A DNA stretch of 64,000 nt from Desulfomonile tiedjei (lineage in GTDB: Bacteria; Desulfobacterota; Desulfomonilia; Desulfomonilales; Desulfomonilaceae), in the NCBI GenBank assembly GCA_016218715.1, contig JACRDG010000068.1:1-64000 (forward strand). The letters run 5' to 3'. Below, piece by piece: positions 18,167 through 27,498 of the stretch (position 1 is the first letter of the stretch; each line of letters opens with the position of its first letter). The notes below the pieces were generated by a model, which saw nothing but the letters and a program-made list of their open reading frames with translations, searched no databases and was not told where the DNA came from. The position numbers and the translations under genes are program-made.

Positions 18167-19246
18167 TTACTTCCAAAGGTGGTTTCCTTTTGAGACGACG
18201 TCGGATTTCCAGTTGGCCTTCACGAGATCGACCACATTCTTGGGCATTGGGATGTAGAGCAGTTTTGCTGCCATCTCCTCACCCTTGTCGTAACACCATG
18301 CAAAAAACTTGAGGGCGTGTTCGGCCGCTGCCGCGTCTGGTTGCTCCTTGTAGAACAGGATGTACGTCGCTCCGACGATCGGCCAACTCTCTTTACCTGG
18401 CTGTTCTACGAGGACAATGTAAAACGCCTGTGCATCTTTCCAGTTCGCATTGGCAGCCGCGGACTTGAAGGTCTCGATGGTTGGCTGCACGAAACTGCCG
18501 GCTTTGTTCTGGAGCTGGGTATAGACGAGGTTATTTTGCAGGGCGTAGGCAAACTCCACGTAGCCGATTGCTCCATCGGTGCGCTGTACGAACGCGGAGA
18601 CCCCTTCATTGCCCTTACCGCCGATCCCCGTGGGCCACGGGACGGATTTGCCTGCGCCAACCTTTTGCTTCCACTCGGGTGAAACGGCGCTGAGGTAGCT
18701 CGTGAAAATCCAGTTCGTTCCGGAACCGTCGGACCGGTGCACCACCACGATGGGTTGGTCGGGAAGTGTAAGGTCGGGATTAATGGCTTTGATCGGCTCC
18801 TCGTTCCACTTCTTGATCTCACCGAGGAGGATCTTGATCAGCACCGGTGGGGTGAGTTTGAGTTTCCCTTTTTCGATTCCTTTGATGTTGACAACCGGAA
18901 CAACCCCTCCCATGACCATAGGAAACTGAATGAGGCCCAGCTTATCAAGCTCTTCTTTTTTGAGCGGCTCATCCGATGCTCCAAAATTCACGGTCTTGGC
19001 CTTGATTTGGGCGATTCCGCCACCGGAGCCTATCGACTGGTAGTTGAGCTGCACCCCGGTGAGTTCGTGGTATTTGTTGGCCCATGCTGCATAGATGGGG
19101 TAGGGGAAACTTGCCCCAGCGCCACTAATCGCAGCCGTCTCTTTCGCGTGACCGACCGAGCCGAAAACGGTAATCAGAATCAACAGAGCGACGGCAACGG
19201 CTGCCGTGATCCGGAGGTCCGATGTAATTTCCTTTCTGGCCTTCAT
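18167..19246 (-). CDS. pstS: Phosphate-binding periplasmic protein PstS
   Basis: 359 residues with a signal peptide (positively charged start, hydrophobic core about 12-30, cleavage near GHAKE). Family landmarks are ISGAGASFPYPIYAAW, YQSIGSGGGIAQI and HRSDGSGTNWIFTSYL, which carry phosphate-contacting Ser, Arg, Asp and Thr residues. GGAGA lies upstream of the ATG. It is first in the pstSCAB operon on the minus strand, followed by a hairpin before pstC. A candidate PhoB-type control region lies about 80-120 bp upstream. No phoBR genes are present in the window. Confidence 0.97.
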   Translation of the reverse strand: MKARKEITSDLRITAAVAVALLILITVFGSVGHAKETAAISGAGASFPYPIYAAWANKYHELTGVQLNYQSIGSGGGIAQIKAKTVNFGASDEPLKKEELDKLGLIQFPMVMGGVVPVVNIKGIEKGKLKLTPPVLIKILLGEIKKWNEEPIKAINPDLTLPDQPIVVVHRSDGSGTNWIFTSYLSAVSPEWKQKVGAGKSVPWPTGIGGKGNEGVSAFVQRTDGAIGYVEFAYALQNNLVYTQLQNKAGSFVQPTIETFKSAAANANWKDAQAFYIVLVEQPGKESWPIVGATYILFYKEQPDAAAAEHALKFFAWCYDKGEEMAAKLLYIPMPKNVVDLVKANWKSDVVSKGNHLWK

Positions 19247-19327
19247 CCATGTCTCCTTTCATTATCACTGTTCTGTAACGGAACGGTGAGCCACCCGCTG
19301 GCTTGGCCCTACGATACGTACCGTTTA

Positions 19328-19367
19328 TGAGAATGAAGTGAGCGGATCGTTAAGAGTTGGCTAAGAA
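19328..19367 (-). promoter_or_regulatory. Candidate Pho-box array upstream of pstS
   Basis: Read on the minus strand, four seven-base half-sites occur with an exact 11-bp period: TTCTTAG, CTCTTAA, CCGCTCA and ATTCTCA. PhoB/PhoP boxes in several phyla are direct repeats at 11-bp spacing, often containing TTAAC or CTTAA. The position, ahead of pstS, is right. The match to any single published consensus is only partial. Confidence 0.35.
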
Positions 19368-19617
19368 ACGTACTGCTCCGGTCACGGCAACTCTGCTATA
19401 GAGAGGACGAGTCAATGGTTTGCAGGTGATGACTGAAGAACGCGAAGACGGTGGCCAAGTTCACGGGGGAGCTGCGGATAACTGCAGGAAAGACTTGAAA
19501 ATGCGCCGCGTCTGAGGTAACGTCTAACCGGGGGACTGTCTTCGATCCACAACCTGATCCAATCCTTTCGGGGGGAGAGGTCTCCACTGGTGCTCGTGAT
19601 ATTCACTACTGCGAAGA

Positions 19618-21258
19618 ATGGGGGTTCTTGGCGGCTCTAGCCTCGGCCGCGGGCGGTCTGAGATGACTATGGTCGAACCGAAACGGGCTGACGTGTCCGC
19701 CCTTCAAATCGAACGTCTGGGTCTCCAGCTCCGCTCGGCTCAGATAAGACAGCTCTATGCGCAAGCCCGACCCGGCCTGATAGGGACGGCAGTCGCGGCC
19801 GTAATCCTGGTCGCGGCACTCCGAGGCGAGGTTTCTTGGTCTCGACTTCTGGTGTGGCTTGCCTGCTATCTGGCGTTACAGGTGCCACGCCATCTGCTTG
19901 TGAGAGCTTTCAACAAGACCGCTCCTGACGATAGTTCTACCATCCGTTGGGGTGCATGGTTCGCTGCAACCACCATTGCCTCCGGTCTCCTGTGGGGTCT
20001 GGCGGGGGTATTCCTGTTTCCAGCGCACACGCCGGCCTATCAATTCCTTCTGGCCCTTTTCGTTGCCGGTATCAGTGCTGCCGCTGCGGTGGCTTATGCC
20101 CCATGGACCCCGTGCTGCCTGCCGACGCTCCTGGCAATGCTGTGCCCACTCTCAGCACGGTGCTTCTACGAGGGTGAGGAGGTCCAAGTTATCACAGGGG
20201 TAGTGATACTCCTCTTTGCCGTCGTTCTCATCCTCACCGCGAGAAGGATGAACCTGTCAATTACAGAATCGTTGCTATTGAGATTTGAGAAGACGCGCCT
20301 CATTGAATCCCTGACCGAAGAGAAGATCAGGGCGCAACGATTCAGCGAGGATCTCCTGCGGGAAGTGGAGGAACGAAGGCGAGCCGAGACCCGATTGACC
20401 GCGGCAAAAGAGAGGGCGGAGGCCGGTGATAGGGCCAAGAGCGAGTTCCTCGCAAACATGAGCCACGAATTCAGAACTCCTCTCAATGCTATCATCGGAT
20501 TCTCGGAGATCCTCCAGGATCGACTTCCTGGTTCTCTGAACGACAAACAAATGAGATACGTGCATCACATAGTCAGCAGCGGCCATCATCTTCTCCAACT
20601 CGTCAACGACATTCTCGACCTGGCTAAAGTGGAGTCCGGGCGGATGCGATTGCATCTGTCGCCAGTGAATCCAGGTCTCCTCTTGAACACGTGTCTCCTT
20701 TTGGCCAGGCAGGAGGCACAGGAGCGTGCTCTCAACCTTGATTGCAGCATTCAAAAGGAGTTGATGGCAACCGGAATCATGGCGGATGAGGTCAAGCTCA
20801 GGCAAATTCTGCTCAACCTTCTCTCCAACGCGATCAAGTTCACGCGCAACGGCGGCCGCATCCGCGTCACGGCCGGATGCAACGGGACCGATTTCATGGT
20901 TAGCGTCTCTGACAGCGGCATAGGTCTGGCTCCCGAAGATAAAGAGCGGATCTTTGGAGCTTTCGAGCAGGTCGACGCCTCCTACACCAAAAAAACCGGC
21001 GGAAGCGGCCTGGGACTGGCTTTGACGCGCACGCTTGTGGCATTGCACGGCGGGAAGATTTGGTCGGAAAGCGAGGGGATCGGCAAGGGGAGCACCTTTA
21101 CGTTCACGCTACCGCTCGTCGCAGCCCCTGAAGTCCCGGACTGCAGCGTGCCGGATTCAGAAACCTGCCAATCTGCGGCCACCACCGCTTTGCCGGAATT
21201 GAACATCGCTATGGACGGTCCTTCGGGAGATCTTCCCGCTGCTGTCGACAAAGATTAG
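19618..21258 (+). CDS. Membrane sensor histidine kinase with six-helix N-terminal domain
   Basis: 546 residues. Six hydrophobic helices (about 54-72, 75-95, 113-135, 140-160, 165-182, 190-208) form a MASE-like membrane sensor without a large outer domain. A coiled-coil (215-270) leads to HisKA with His283 (MSHEFRTPL) and a complete HATPase_c domain (N-box LSNAIKFT, DSGIGL, GGSGLGL). A 40-residue tail follows. The start is uncertain between the ATG at 19618 and ATGs at 19663/19669. It lies divergently from pstS with a 370-bp gap but is not a PhoR by domain content. No receiver gene is adjacent, so it is an orphan kinase. Confidence 0.93.
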   Translation: MGVLGGSSLGRGRSEMTMVEPKRADVSALQIERLGLQLRSAQIRQLYAQARPGLIGTAVAAVILVAALRGEVSWSRLLVWLACYLALQVPRHLLVRAFNKTAPDDSSTIRWGAWFAATTIASGLLWGLAGVFLFPAHTPAYQFLLALFVAGISAAAAVAYAPWTPCCLPTLLAMLCPLSARCFYEGEEVQVITGVVILLFAVVLILTARRMNLSITESLLLRFEKTRLIESLTEEKIRAQRFSEDLLREVEERRRAETRLTAAKERAEAGDRAKSEFLANMSHEFRTPLNAIIGFSEILQDRLPGSLNDKQMRYVHHIVSSGHHLLQLVNDILDLAKVESGRMRLHLSPVNPGLLLNTCLLLARQEAQERALNLDCSIQKELMATGIMADEVKLRQILLNLLSNAIKFTRNGGRIRVTAGCNGTDFMVSVSDSGIGLAPEDKERIFGAFEQVDASYTKKTGGSGLGLALTRTLVALHGGKIWSESEGIGKGSTFTFTLPLVAAPEVPDCSVPDSETCQSAATTALPELNIAMDGPSGDLPAAVDKD

Positions 21259-22023
21259 CCGCGTCGCTTGCCACACATTTGCATGCGCCTCTACGTCGCC
21301 GGGCCGGAGCTATGCGAGGGCACTGTCGCACACCCTTGGAGTGAATTCTCTCGACAATTGCTAGAGAGGCTTTTAGTTCGCGGGGAGAGTGGCGTGAGGA
21401 GATCGGGGCGGGTTCGAAACGAGGTGAGCCCATGTGGTCCTTGCTCTACGGAGAACCGCCAGTCAATGCCTTAACTCTTCTCCACTTGGCGTGTTCCCTC
21501 AGAGCATGAGAGACAACGGGCACACCGCCTGTGCCCTGCACACGGGCTCTATGTCTAGTGACACCCCGGGCGTCTCAAAGTTTCACCGAATTTGGTCGAT
21601 TCGGCAAAAAAGTTCTTCGCGCGCGGACCTGCCAGGGGCCTAAGACGAAAAGCCTACCTGATTCTGACCTCCTTGGCACGCCCGGATTGAACGGTGTAGG
21701 CGCTGTCCGCTGCCGCGCGGAGACCACGCGGAGAGACCGCTAAGGTGAGCGGGTCGCTTTCCCGGGCATTTAACGAAAGACAGAGCCGTCCGTCTAGTGA
21801 TTAAAGATGAGAGAAGAGGTATTCCAGCAAGAGCTCCTCTCCACCACATGCTTGGCTAGTGTCTCGTTGGTTCCGGACGACGGCTGGCACGTGAGCTTGG
21901 CATCACTTGCAGGCATTTTTTGACGCTGCCGCCATTAACAAGGCGCTCCAGTAAATCGTGTCGAGCATATGGCATGCGAAATACGGGCGATGAACGTCAA
22001 TTGAGAGAACGGAAGGAAACACC
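21259..22023. other. Intergenic region, no gene seen
   Basis: No plausible coding frame, tRNA or known RNA was recognised in these 765 bp. A short CTCTC/GAGAG hairpin followed by CTTTT near 21349-21375 may terminate the kinase transcript. A GGTTCGAAAC string at 21411 resembles a tRNA T-loop but has no matching acceptor or anticodon arms. Confidence 0.6.
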
Positions 22024-22392
22024 ATGAGAACTTCAGTGACGTTGCTGGCGGTCGGAATTGCTGCCGTCCTGGTCATGATGGGCACGATCGGTTCACTCGC
22101 CGCCGGCCAGACTGTGGGGACTCCACCCACTACCCTGACTGCGGCCACTGCAGCCTGGACCGGCGACGGAGGGCACCAGGTGTTGCTCGTCAAGAAGGGA
22201 CATCAAGGTTCCCACAGAGGCTCCGGGCATCACGGGCGGCATTTTCGTAGTGGGTTGTTTTTCTCGACCCCCTTGTACGGGTATCCGTACTATGGGGGCT
22301 ACTATGACAATGACACCCCGATCGACCAGCCGGCCTGTATATGGAACGGCTATAAATACAGATGCTTTGACCCTGATGGCAACCCTTTATGA
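22024..22392 (+). CDS. Small exported His/Gly/Tyr-rich protein
   Basis: 122 residues with AAGGA eight bases before the ATG and a clear signal peptide (hydrophobic core about 5-26, cleavage near SLAAGQ). The mature part has a Thr/Ala-rich start, a His-rich basic stretch (GHQGSHRGSGHHGRH), a Tyr/Gly-rich stretch (YGYPYYGGYY) and a C-terminal pair of Cys (CIWNGYKYRCF). The His cluster could bind metal, and the two Cys could form a disulfide. I do not recognise a family. It is a monocistronic gene. Confidence 0.72.
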   Translation: MRTSVTLLAVGIAAVLVMMGTIGSLAAGQTVGTPPTTLTAATAAWTGDGGHQVLLVKKGHQGSHRGSGHHGRHFRSGLFFSTPLYGYPYYGGYYDNDTPIDQPACIWNGYKYRCFDPDGNPL

Positions 22393-22609
22393 GGTGGTGA
22401 TAATGGAGCGCCTGTAGGATTGCTGGAGCATGCAACAGGGTTGGAGACCCTGCCGAGGCTCACCCGCCAGAATTGGCGCTCCACTATCCGGGCGGGCACA
22501 GGTCTTCTTGACTGGCCTCCGGCCTCGACTTATTATTTTGAGTGTATTGGTAACGAGCGGCTCTTAGGCAACGGCGACGGCCGGCCTCATGGAACGTCGG
22601 AGGCCAACT

Positions 22610-24910
22610 ATGGAACCTCAAGACGAGATTGAAGATGGGGATTGCCTTCAATCAGTCGACCTCCCCGATGATTCTGTTCCGTCGAAGGCTTCGGCCTCCG
22701 AGAGTGACCATTCAGGGCGGTTCCCGAAATCCAATCTGAAATTCTTCCGACAGTTGTTCGTCGATAGGCCTTTCGGCGCGGCAGCGGTGAACTGGGACCG
22801 TCAATTGCTGTCAGTTAATCCCCGCCTCTGCCGAATGCTGGAGTTCACGGAAGACGAACTCACCGGCCTCACCCTGTCCGCCATCATCCATCCGGACGAC
22901 ATTGAGAAAGAGATCGAATACTCGGGGAGACTCTTCGCGGGGGAGATCCGCGACTACACGATAGCAGTGCGTTTCGTGAGAAAAGACGGAGAGCCTTTGT
23001 GGATCGACCTCACCGCTTCCCTCATTCGTGATGCCGGAGGCCGAGTCGTCTATGGCTTATGGACGATGCAAGACATCAACGAGCACAAGCGGGCCGAAGA
23101 CGAACTGAGAAAGTCTCTGGATCAGCTCGAAGCACGGAACGAAGAAGGGACCGTAAGGTTGACACAGGCTAACGAAGGGCTTGTCAAAATGGTTGCCGAT
23201 GTCAGCAGAGCGGAAAAAGCCGTGCTGGAGAGTAACGAGCGCCTGCTGTCGGTGGTGGAAACCGCAAACGACCCCATCCTCGGCGCGGACTGTGAAGGGA
23301 AGCTCATTATGTGGAACTCCGCCGCCACCCGCGTCTTCGGGTACACTGCCGAAGAGGCCTTGAACCAACCGATAACGCTCCTGATGCCCCAGCGGTTTGC
23401 GAAAATACATGAACGCGCCCTGGAGAGGGCGGTCGAGTCCGGACGCCTCTACTATGCCAAGCGGGTTCGCGAGGTTGCCGGCCGCAGAAAAGACGGCACC
23501 GAATTTCCGGTGGAGGTTTCTATTTCGGGATGGAAGGCACAGCAGAATATGTTCTTCACTGCTATCGTGCGCGATATTACCGAACGCAAACAGAAGGAGG
23601 AGCAACTGAGACGGGCTTATGAGGAACTGGAATCGCGCGTTGTGGAACGAACGATGGAACTGGTCGAGGTGAATGAAAACCTGAGACGGGAAGTTGAAGA
23701 GCGCACTCGGATAGAAGAGATGCTGCGCACTTCAGAGCGACTCTACCACACCTTGGTCGAGGAGGTCCCGGATGTCATCTTTGTTCTCGACCACGAGTTG
23801 CGGTTCAATTACCTCAACGCCCAGGCAGAAACGCTGTTTGGGCGGCCGCTGCAAGACCTGTTGGACAGTGCATTCGCCGCGTACGTGGTCCCCGAGGAAA
23901 AGAAAAAAATCGAGGCTATCTCCGAGGCGTCCCTCGATTCCACATGGGATGAAGAAATAAGGTTGGCGGACGCGGACGGGCAAAAGAAATTTGTTCGCGT
24001 TCGCTGCAAGCCATTGGGCAATGACGGGAACGGCAACATCCATTATGAAGGTGTCATGAGGGATATAACCCGGAGGCGACGGTTGGAAGAACAGCTCAAG
24101 GAGTCCCGGGAACAGTTGCTGGAAAAGATCCGCATTATTGACGAGCTTTACGCTCATATTGTCGAGTCGGGAAAGGCGAGGGCAATTGCCGAACATACCG
24201 CCGAGGTGGCTCATGAATTGAGGCAGCCGCTCACCATCATCGGAGGGTTCGCTCGACGCATAGCGAGGCAACTCGATGCGTGCAACATGGCAAGCGATAC
24301 GGGACAAGCTCAGGCAGCACGGATAATGAGTTCCGAGATACAACGGCTTGAGAAGATACTGAACACCCTGATCGATTTTACGAGACGAGAAACCATAAGC
24401 ACACAAATGTCGAATCCCGATGCCATCATCGAAAAGGTACTTTCCCTCTATCGGGAGGTGCTTGAGGAAAAGACCCTCAAATTGGATGCCACCCTTCGCG
24501 GCGAAGTGGGGGAGATTTCGGTGGATCCGGAGCGTTTCGAGCAGGTGGTGCGCAATCTGGTTTCCAATGCAATAGAAGCGTCACCGGTTGGGGAGACAGT
24601 GCACATAGAGACAGGAATCTCCATCCCCAGTCATAAGGCCCTTCAGACCGGGGCTTTGGAATCGGAAAGTTACTTCGAACTGAAGATTCGCAATCACGGG
24701 CCCGTAATCAAGGAGAAAGATCTGAACAGCATCTTCAGCCCGTTCTTCACGACCAAGAGCTACGGTACGGGCATTGGCTTGACCGTGTCCAAAAAGATTG
24801 TTGAGGCCCACAACGGCTCCATATCTGTCCATTCGGACGACACCGGAACCTCGTTCACCGTGTGGCTTCCTCTGAATCAACAGGAATCGGCTGTGAGATT
24901 GCCGGCATAG
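22610..24910 (+). CDS. Sensor histidine kinase with three PAS domains
   Basis: 766 residues, soluble. PAS domains lie at about 45-165, 205-328 and 370-490, the first two ending in the PAC-type phrases DINEHKR and DITERKQ. HisKA with His535 (VAHELRQPL) and a HATPase-like domain follow. The N-box is intact (NLVSNAIEAS) and the G2 box is GTGIGL. The G1 box reads RNHGPVI, lacking the aspartate that contacts adenine in typical kinases. The ATG at 22610 is chosen because CGGAGG lies seven bases upstream; the ATG at 22589 is 21 bases earlier with no such site. It shares its kinase core with the REC-PAS kinase at 10902-12527. No receiver gene is adjacent. Confidence 0.93.
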   Translation: MEPQDEIEDGDCLQSVDLPDDSVPSKASASESDHSGRFPKSNLKFFRQLFVDRPFGAAAVNWDRQLLSVNPRLCRMLEFTEDELTGLTLSAIIHPDDIEKEIEYSGRLFAGEIRDYTIAVRFVRKDGEPLWIDLTASLIRDAGGRVVYGLWTMQDINEHKRAEDELRKSLDQLEARNEEGTVRLTQANEGLVKMVADVSRAEKAVLESNERLLSVVETANDPILGADCEGKLIMWNSAATRVFGYTAEEALNQPITLLMPQRFAKIHERALERAVESGRLYYAKRVREVAGRRKDGTEFPVEVSISGWKAQQNMFFTAIVRDITERKQKEEQLRRAYEELESRVVERTMELVEVNENLRREVEERTRIEEMLRTSERLYHTLVEEVPDVIFVLDHELRFNYLNAQAETLFGRPLQDLLDSAFAAYVVPEEKKKIEAISEASLDSTWDEEIRLADADGQKKFVRVRCKPLGNDGNGNIHYEGVMRDITRRRRLEEQLKESREQLLEKIRIIDELYAHIVESGKARAIAEHTAEVAHELRQPLTIIGGFARRIARQLDACNMASDTGQAQAARIMSSEIQRLEKILNTLIDFTRRETISTQMSNPDAIIEKVLSLYREVLEEKTLKLDATLRGEVGEISVDPERFEQVVRNLVSNAIEASPVGETVHIETGISIPSHKALQTGALESESYFELKIRNHGPVIKEKDLNSIFSPFFTTKSYGTGIGLTVSKKIVEAHNGSISVHSDDTGTSFTVWLPLNQQESAVRLPA

Positions 24911-25085
24911 AGTGCCCATTCATCCGGCCGGACCTGCGAACGAACCGGTATTACCCCGCGATCCTTGAAGATCGGCCTTCCTTGTGATAGACAATCTGAA
25001 GAAACCACCACACCGCCTTATGGAAACCAGCGATCTCGACCCCCGCCTCTCCCAGGTGGAGCCGGCGAAAGAGGAGGAGCACCGT

Positions 25086-25910
25086 ATGCCCTTTGCTGAA
25101 ATTGATGGTATCGAACTGTATTATGAAATTCAAGGCTATGGAGATCCACTTTTGCTGTTGCATCATGGTTTCGGGTGCACAAAAATGTGGGACAAACTAA
25201 TTCCTCCGTTGGTCGAGCACGGTTATAAGACCATCTGCTACGATCGAAAGGGGTACGGCCAATCTGATTACGGGGCTGCTTTTGATGATTTCTATGTCAG
25301 CGAGCGGTTCAGGTCCGAGAGCGTGGCCGAACTGGAGTTGTTCCGGCACTGGCTCGGCGTCGATTCATTTCATGTGGTCGGCCAGTGCGAAGGAGGTGTC
25401 GTGGCAATGGATTACGCGGCTCGATATCCAGACCGCGTCAAAGATATCGTGATATCGAGCACCATGTGTTACAGCTCAGGCACGATGTCTGAATTCAATG
25501 CCTCAAAATTCACCAAGACCTTTGAAGAACTGGACCCGGACCTCAAGACAAAGCTCAGCGGCTGGCATGGAGAGCGGACCGAACGGTTCTTCAACCAGTT
25601 CCGCCTGTTCGGCGGAGCGTATGGAAAATCCCTGTTCGATCTGAGGCCGACCCTGCAGTCGGTGAATTGCCCGACCCTGGTTCTCTATCCTGACAGAAGT
25701 TTCCTTTTTGAGGTCGAACAGGGGATTGCAATGTATCGGAATCTCCCTCAAGGAGAGCTCGCGGTGCTGCCGGATTGCGGCCACAACACCTACGAGGAGC
25801 AGCCCGAAGAATACGTTGCTCACATCGTCAGCTTCCTGGCCCGCCACAAGTTCGGCGAGCAGCGCGGCCGGTTCGGCAAGACCCCACGTGCCATAACCTG
25901 TGCCGGCTGA
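25086..25910 (+). CDS. Alpha/beta-fold hydrolase with Cys nucleophile
   Basis: 274 residues beginning MPFAEIDGIELYYE, with AGGAGG upstream of the ATG at 25086; the frame is open further upstream but unlikely to be translated. The oxyanion-hole phrase is LLHHGFG (24-30). The nucleophile elbow reads VVGQCEGG, placing Cys101 where most family members have Ser. A probable acid Asp lies in LVLYPDRS and the base His in LPDCGHNTYEEQ near the C-terminus. Cys nucleophiles are known in dienelactone hydrolases of this fold. The substrate is unknown. It lies between a kinase gene and an ankyrin gene, all on the plus strand, without clear operon links. Confidence 0.88.
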   Translation: MPFAEIDGIELYYEIQGYGDPLLLLHHGFGCTKMWDKLIPPLVEHGYKTICYDRKGYGQSDYGAAFDDFYVSERFRSESVAELELFRHWLGVDSFHVVGQCEGGVVAMDYAARYPDRVKDIVISSTMCYSSGTMSEFNASKFTKTFEELDPDLKTKLSGWHGERTERFFNQFRLFGGAYGKSLFDLRPTLQSVNCPTLVLYPDRSFLFEVEQGIAMYRNLPQGELAVLPDCGHNTYEEQPEEYVAHIVSFLARHKFGEQRGRFGKTPRAITCAG

Positions 25911-26053
25911 GCCAACCCAACCGGCTGGACGAAAGCCTTGTCGGCCTCGGGAGGCTATTACTTGACCCTTCCAGGGTGCCATCGCACTCAAGATGGCAAG
26001 ACCGCCGGCAGGCATGCACTTGTCCGGTGCTAGAGTTCAACGAAGGGTATGTC

Positions 26054-27271
26054 ATGTCTGGAAAGCACACCAGGGTTCTAGGAGTCGTTGCAACGCTTAC
26101 CCTGATCGTCCTGTCAGCGATGCTGTCACCTGCTTCTTCAATGACGGGGGCCGGCGAGAAGAGTCGAGAGCTGATTCTGGCCTGTGTGAGGGGTAATCTG
26201 GCTGCGGTGACACGTCTTTTGGAGAGTGGTGCTGACGTGAACGGCAAAGACCAGAAGGGCTGGACAGCCCTGACATGGGCTCTCAAAACCCGTCAGTGGA
26301 GCGTAGTGAAAGTCCTTTTGGAGAAGGGCGCCGCTATCGACAGACAGGTCGAATTGGGCCGGGAAGCTGTGATTAGGGCGGCAACAAACGGTCATCTTGA
26401 CGCGGTGAGAACGCTGCTGGACAAAGGCATCAAAATCGACATAACGGACGCAGAGAACTACAAGGCCCTGATTCAGGCTATTGCCGACGACAACCAGTCC
26501 GAGGTCATACGCCTCTTGGCGGGTAATCCCGAAATCGTTCCAGAGGACAACCCAGAGGACAACCTGACCGATGAACCCGGCACTCAACCTCTGCATCCAT
26601 CCGACATTTCTTTTGGTCTTCCTTTCTGGGCGGCATACCGGGGTTATGGGCCGAAACATCCCGAAGGGCTGGCTTTGGCTGATCCATTTGATCCCGGACG
26701 TCCTGTGACACTCATATCCAGCTCGGGAGTCTGCACCATGAAGACCGCATCTAAGTTCCCCTACGACATTCCGGGTGGTGCGGAATTCGAGGCGACTCAT
26801 TTGGAAGGATCTGAAAAATGCTCTGGCTATCTTGGGGTGGTTGGAGTGGACCTTTCAGCGATTCGGCCTGTGCAGCCGAGCGATGACAAGTCTCCGGTCC
26901 CTCATGAAGTAGAATTAGAGGCACGTCGTGTTGCGAGACGCTCGGATGCAGTACAAGAGCGGTGGCCTTTCTCGGATGTTTCACCTGAGATTGTGAGAGT
27001 GGGGGATGTCACTCTCGTCAAGTTCGGACTCCACACGGGGTCCCGCGAAGATGAACCAGGGTTCTTTGCTGCGGTGCTGATTGTGAACGGCAAACCCTTT
27101 GAGTTAGAAGCACGGTGCACGGACGACCATCATTTCTTTGCAGTAAATGACAGACTTCATCTGACCTACACTGGCCATTGCTGCGGTTGCGGCTGGATTT
27201 CTCAAGTCGTGTACGACCTCTCAAGTGGAACGCCAAGGAAGGTTTATGAGAATGCTCTGCTCGGTGACTAA
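26054..27271 (+). CDS. Exported ankyrin-repeat protein with Cys-containing C-terminal domain
   Basis: 405 residues. A signal peptide (about 1-30, core VLGVVATLTLIVLSAML) is followed by about four ankyrin repeats (35-165), an acidic linker, and a C-terminal domain of about 220 residues with no recognised family. That domain has several Cys residues, including a CCGCG cluster near residue 376. GAAGGG lies upstream of the ATG; the open frame continues about 280 bp upstream without a good start. It shares only the ankyrin fold and export signal with the other two ankyrin proteins. Likely periplasmic; function unknown. Confidence 0.82.
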   Translation: MSGKHTRVLGVVATLTLIVLSAMLSPASSMTGAGEKSRELILACVRGNLAAVTRLLESGADVNGKDQKGWTALTWALKTRQWSVVKVLLEKGAAIDRQVELGREAVIRAATNGHLDAVRTLLDKGIKIDITDAENYKALIQAIADDNQSEVIRLLAGNPEIVPEDNPEDNLTDEPGTQPLHPSDISFGLPFWAAYRGYGPKHPEGLALADPFDPGRPVTLISSSGVCTMKTASKFPYDIPGGAEFEATHLEGSEKCSGYLGVVGVDLSAIRPVQPSDDKSPVPHEVELEARRVARRSDAVQERWPFSDVSPEIVRVGDVTLVKFGLHTGSREDEPGFFAAVLIVNGKPFELEARCTDDHHFFAVNDRLHLTYTGHCCGCGWISQVVYDLSSGTPRKVYENALLGD

Positions 27272-27498
27272 TGTTTGTAGCCGAGGTGGGGCGAATTCTC
27301 AGCAGAGGACCCGAAACGGGACATTCTTCGAACTCGCCGTCTTTTTGGGATGTTCCTTCACGGTATCGTCTGCAGACATCTTCGCTCTCGGCTTTTCGTC
27401 AAAAAGAGGTTCCCTGACGGCCCGATCAGGTCCATAATAGGGTGCTGAGCCGGCAAGTGACCTGCCGGACAAACGGCCCCAGGGAGAGGATCTGCATC

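Noticed and set aside
21405-21430. tRNA-like GGTTCGAAAC string
   Set aside because: No acceptor stem, anticodon arm or D-arm can be folded around it.
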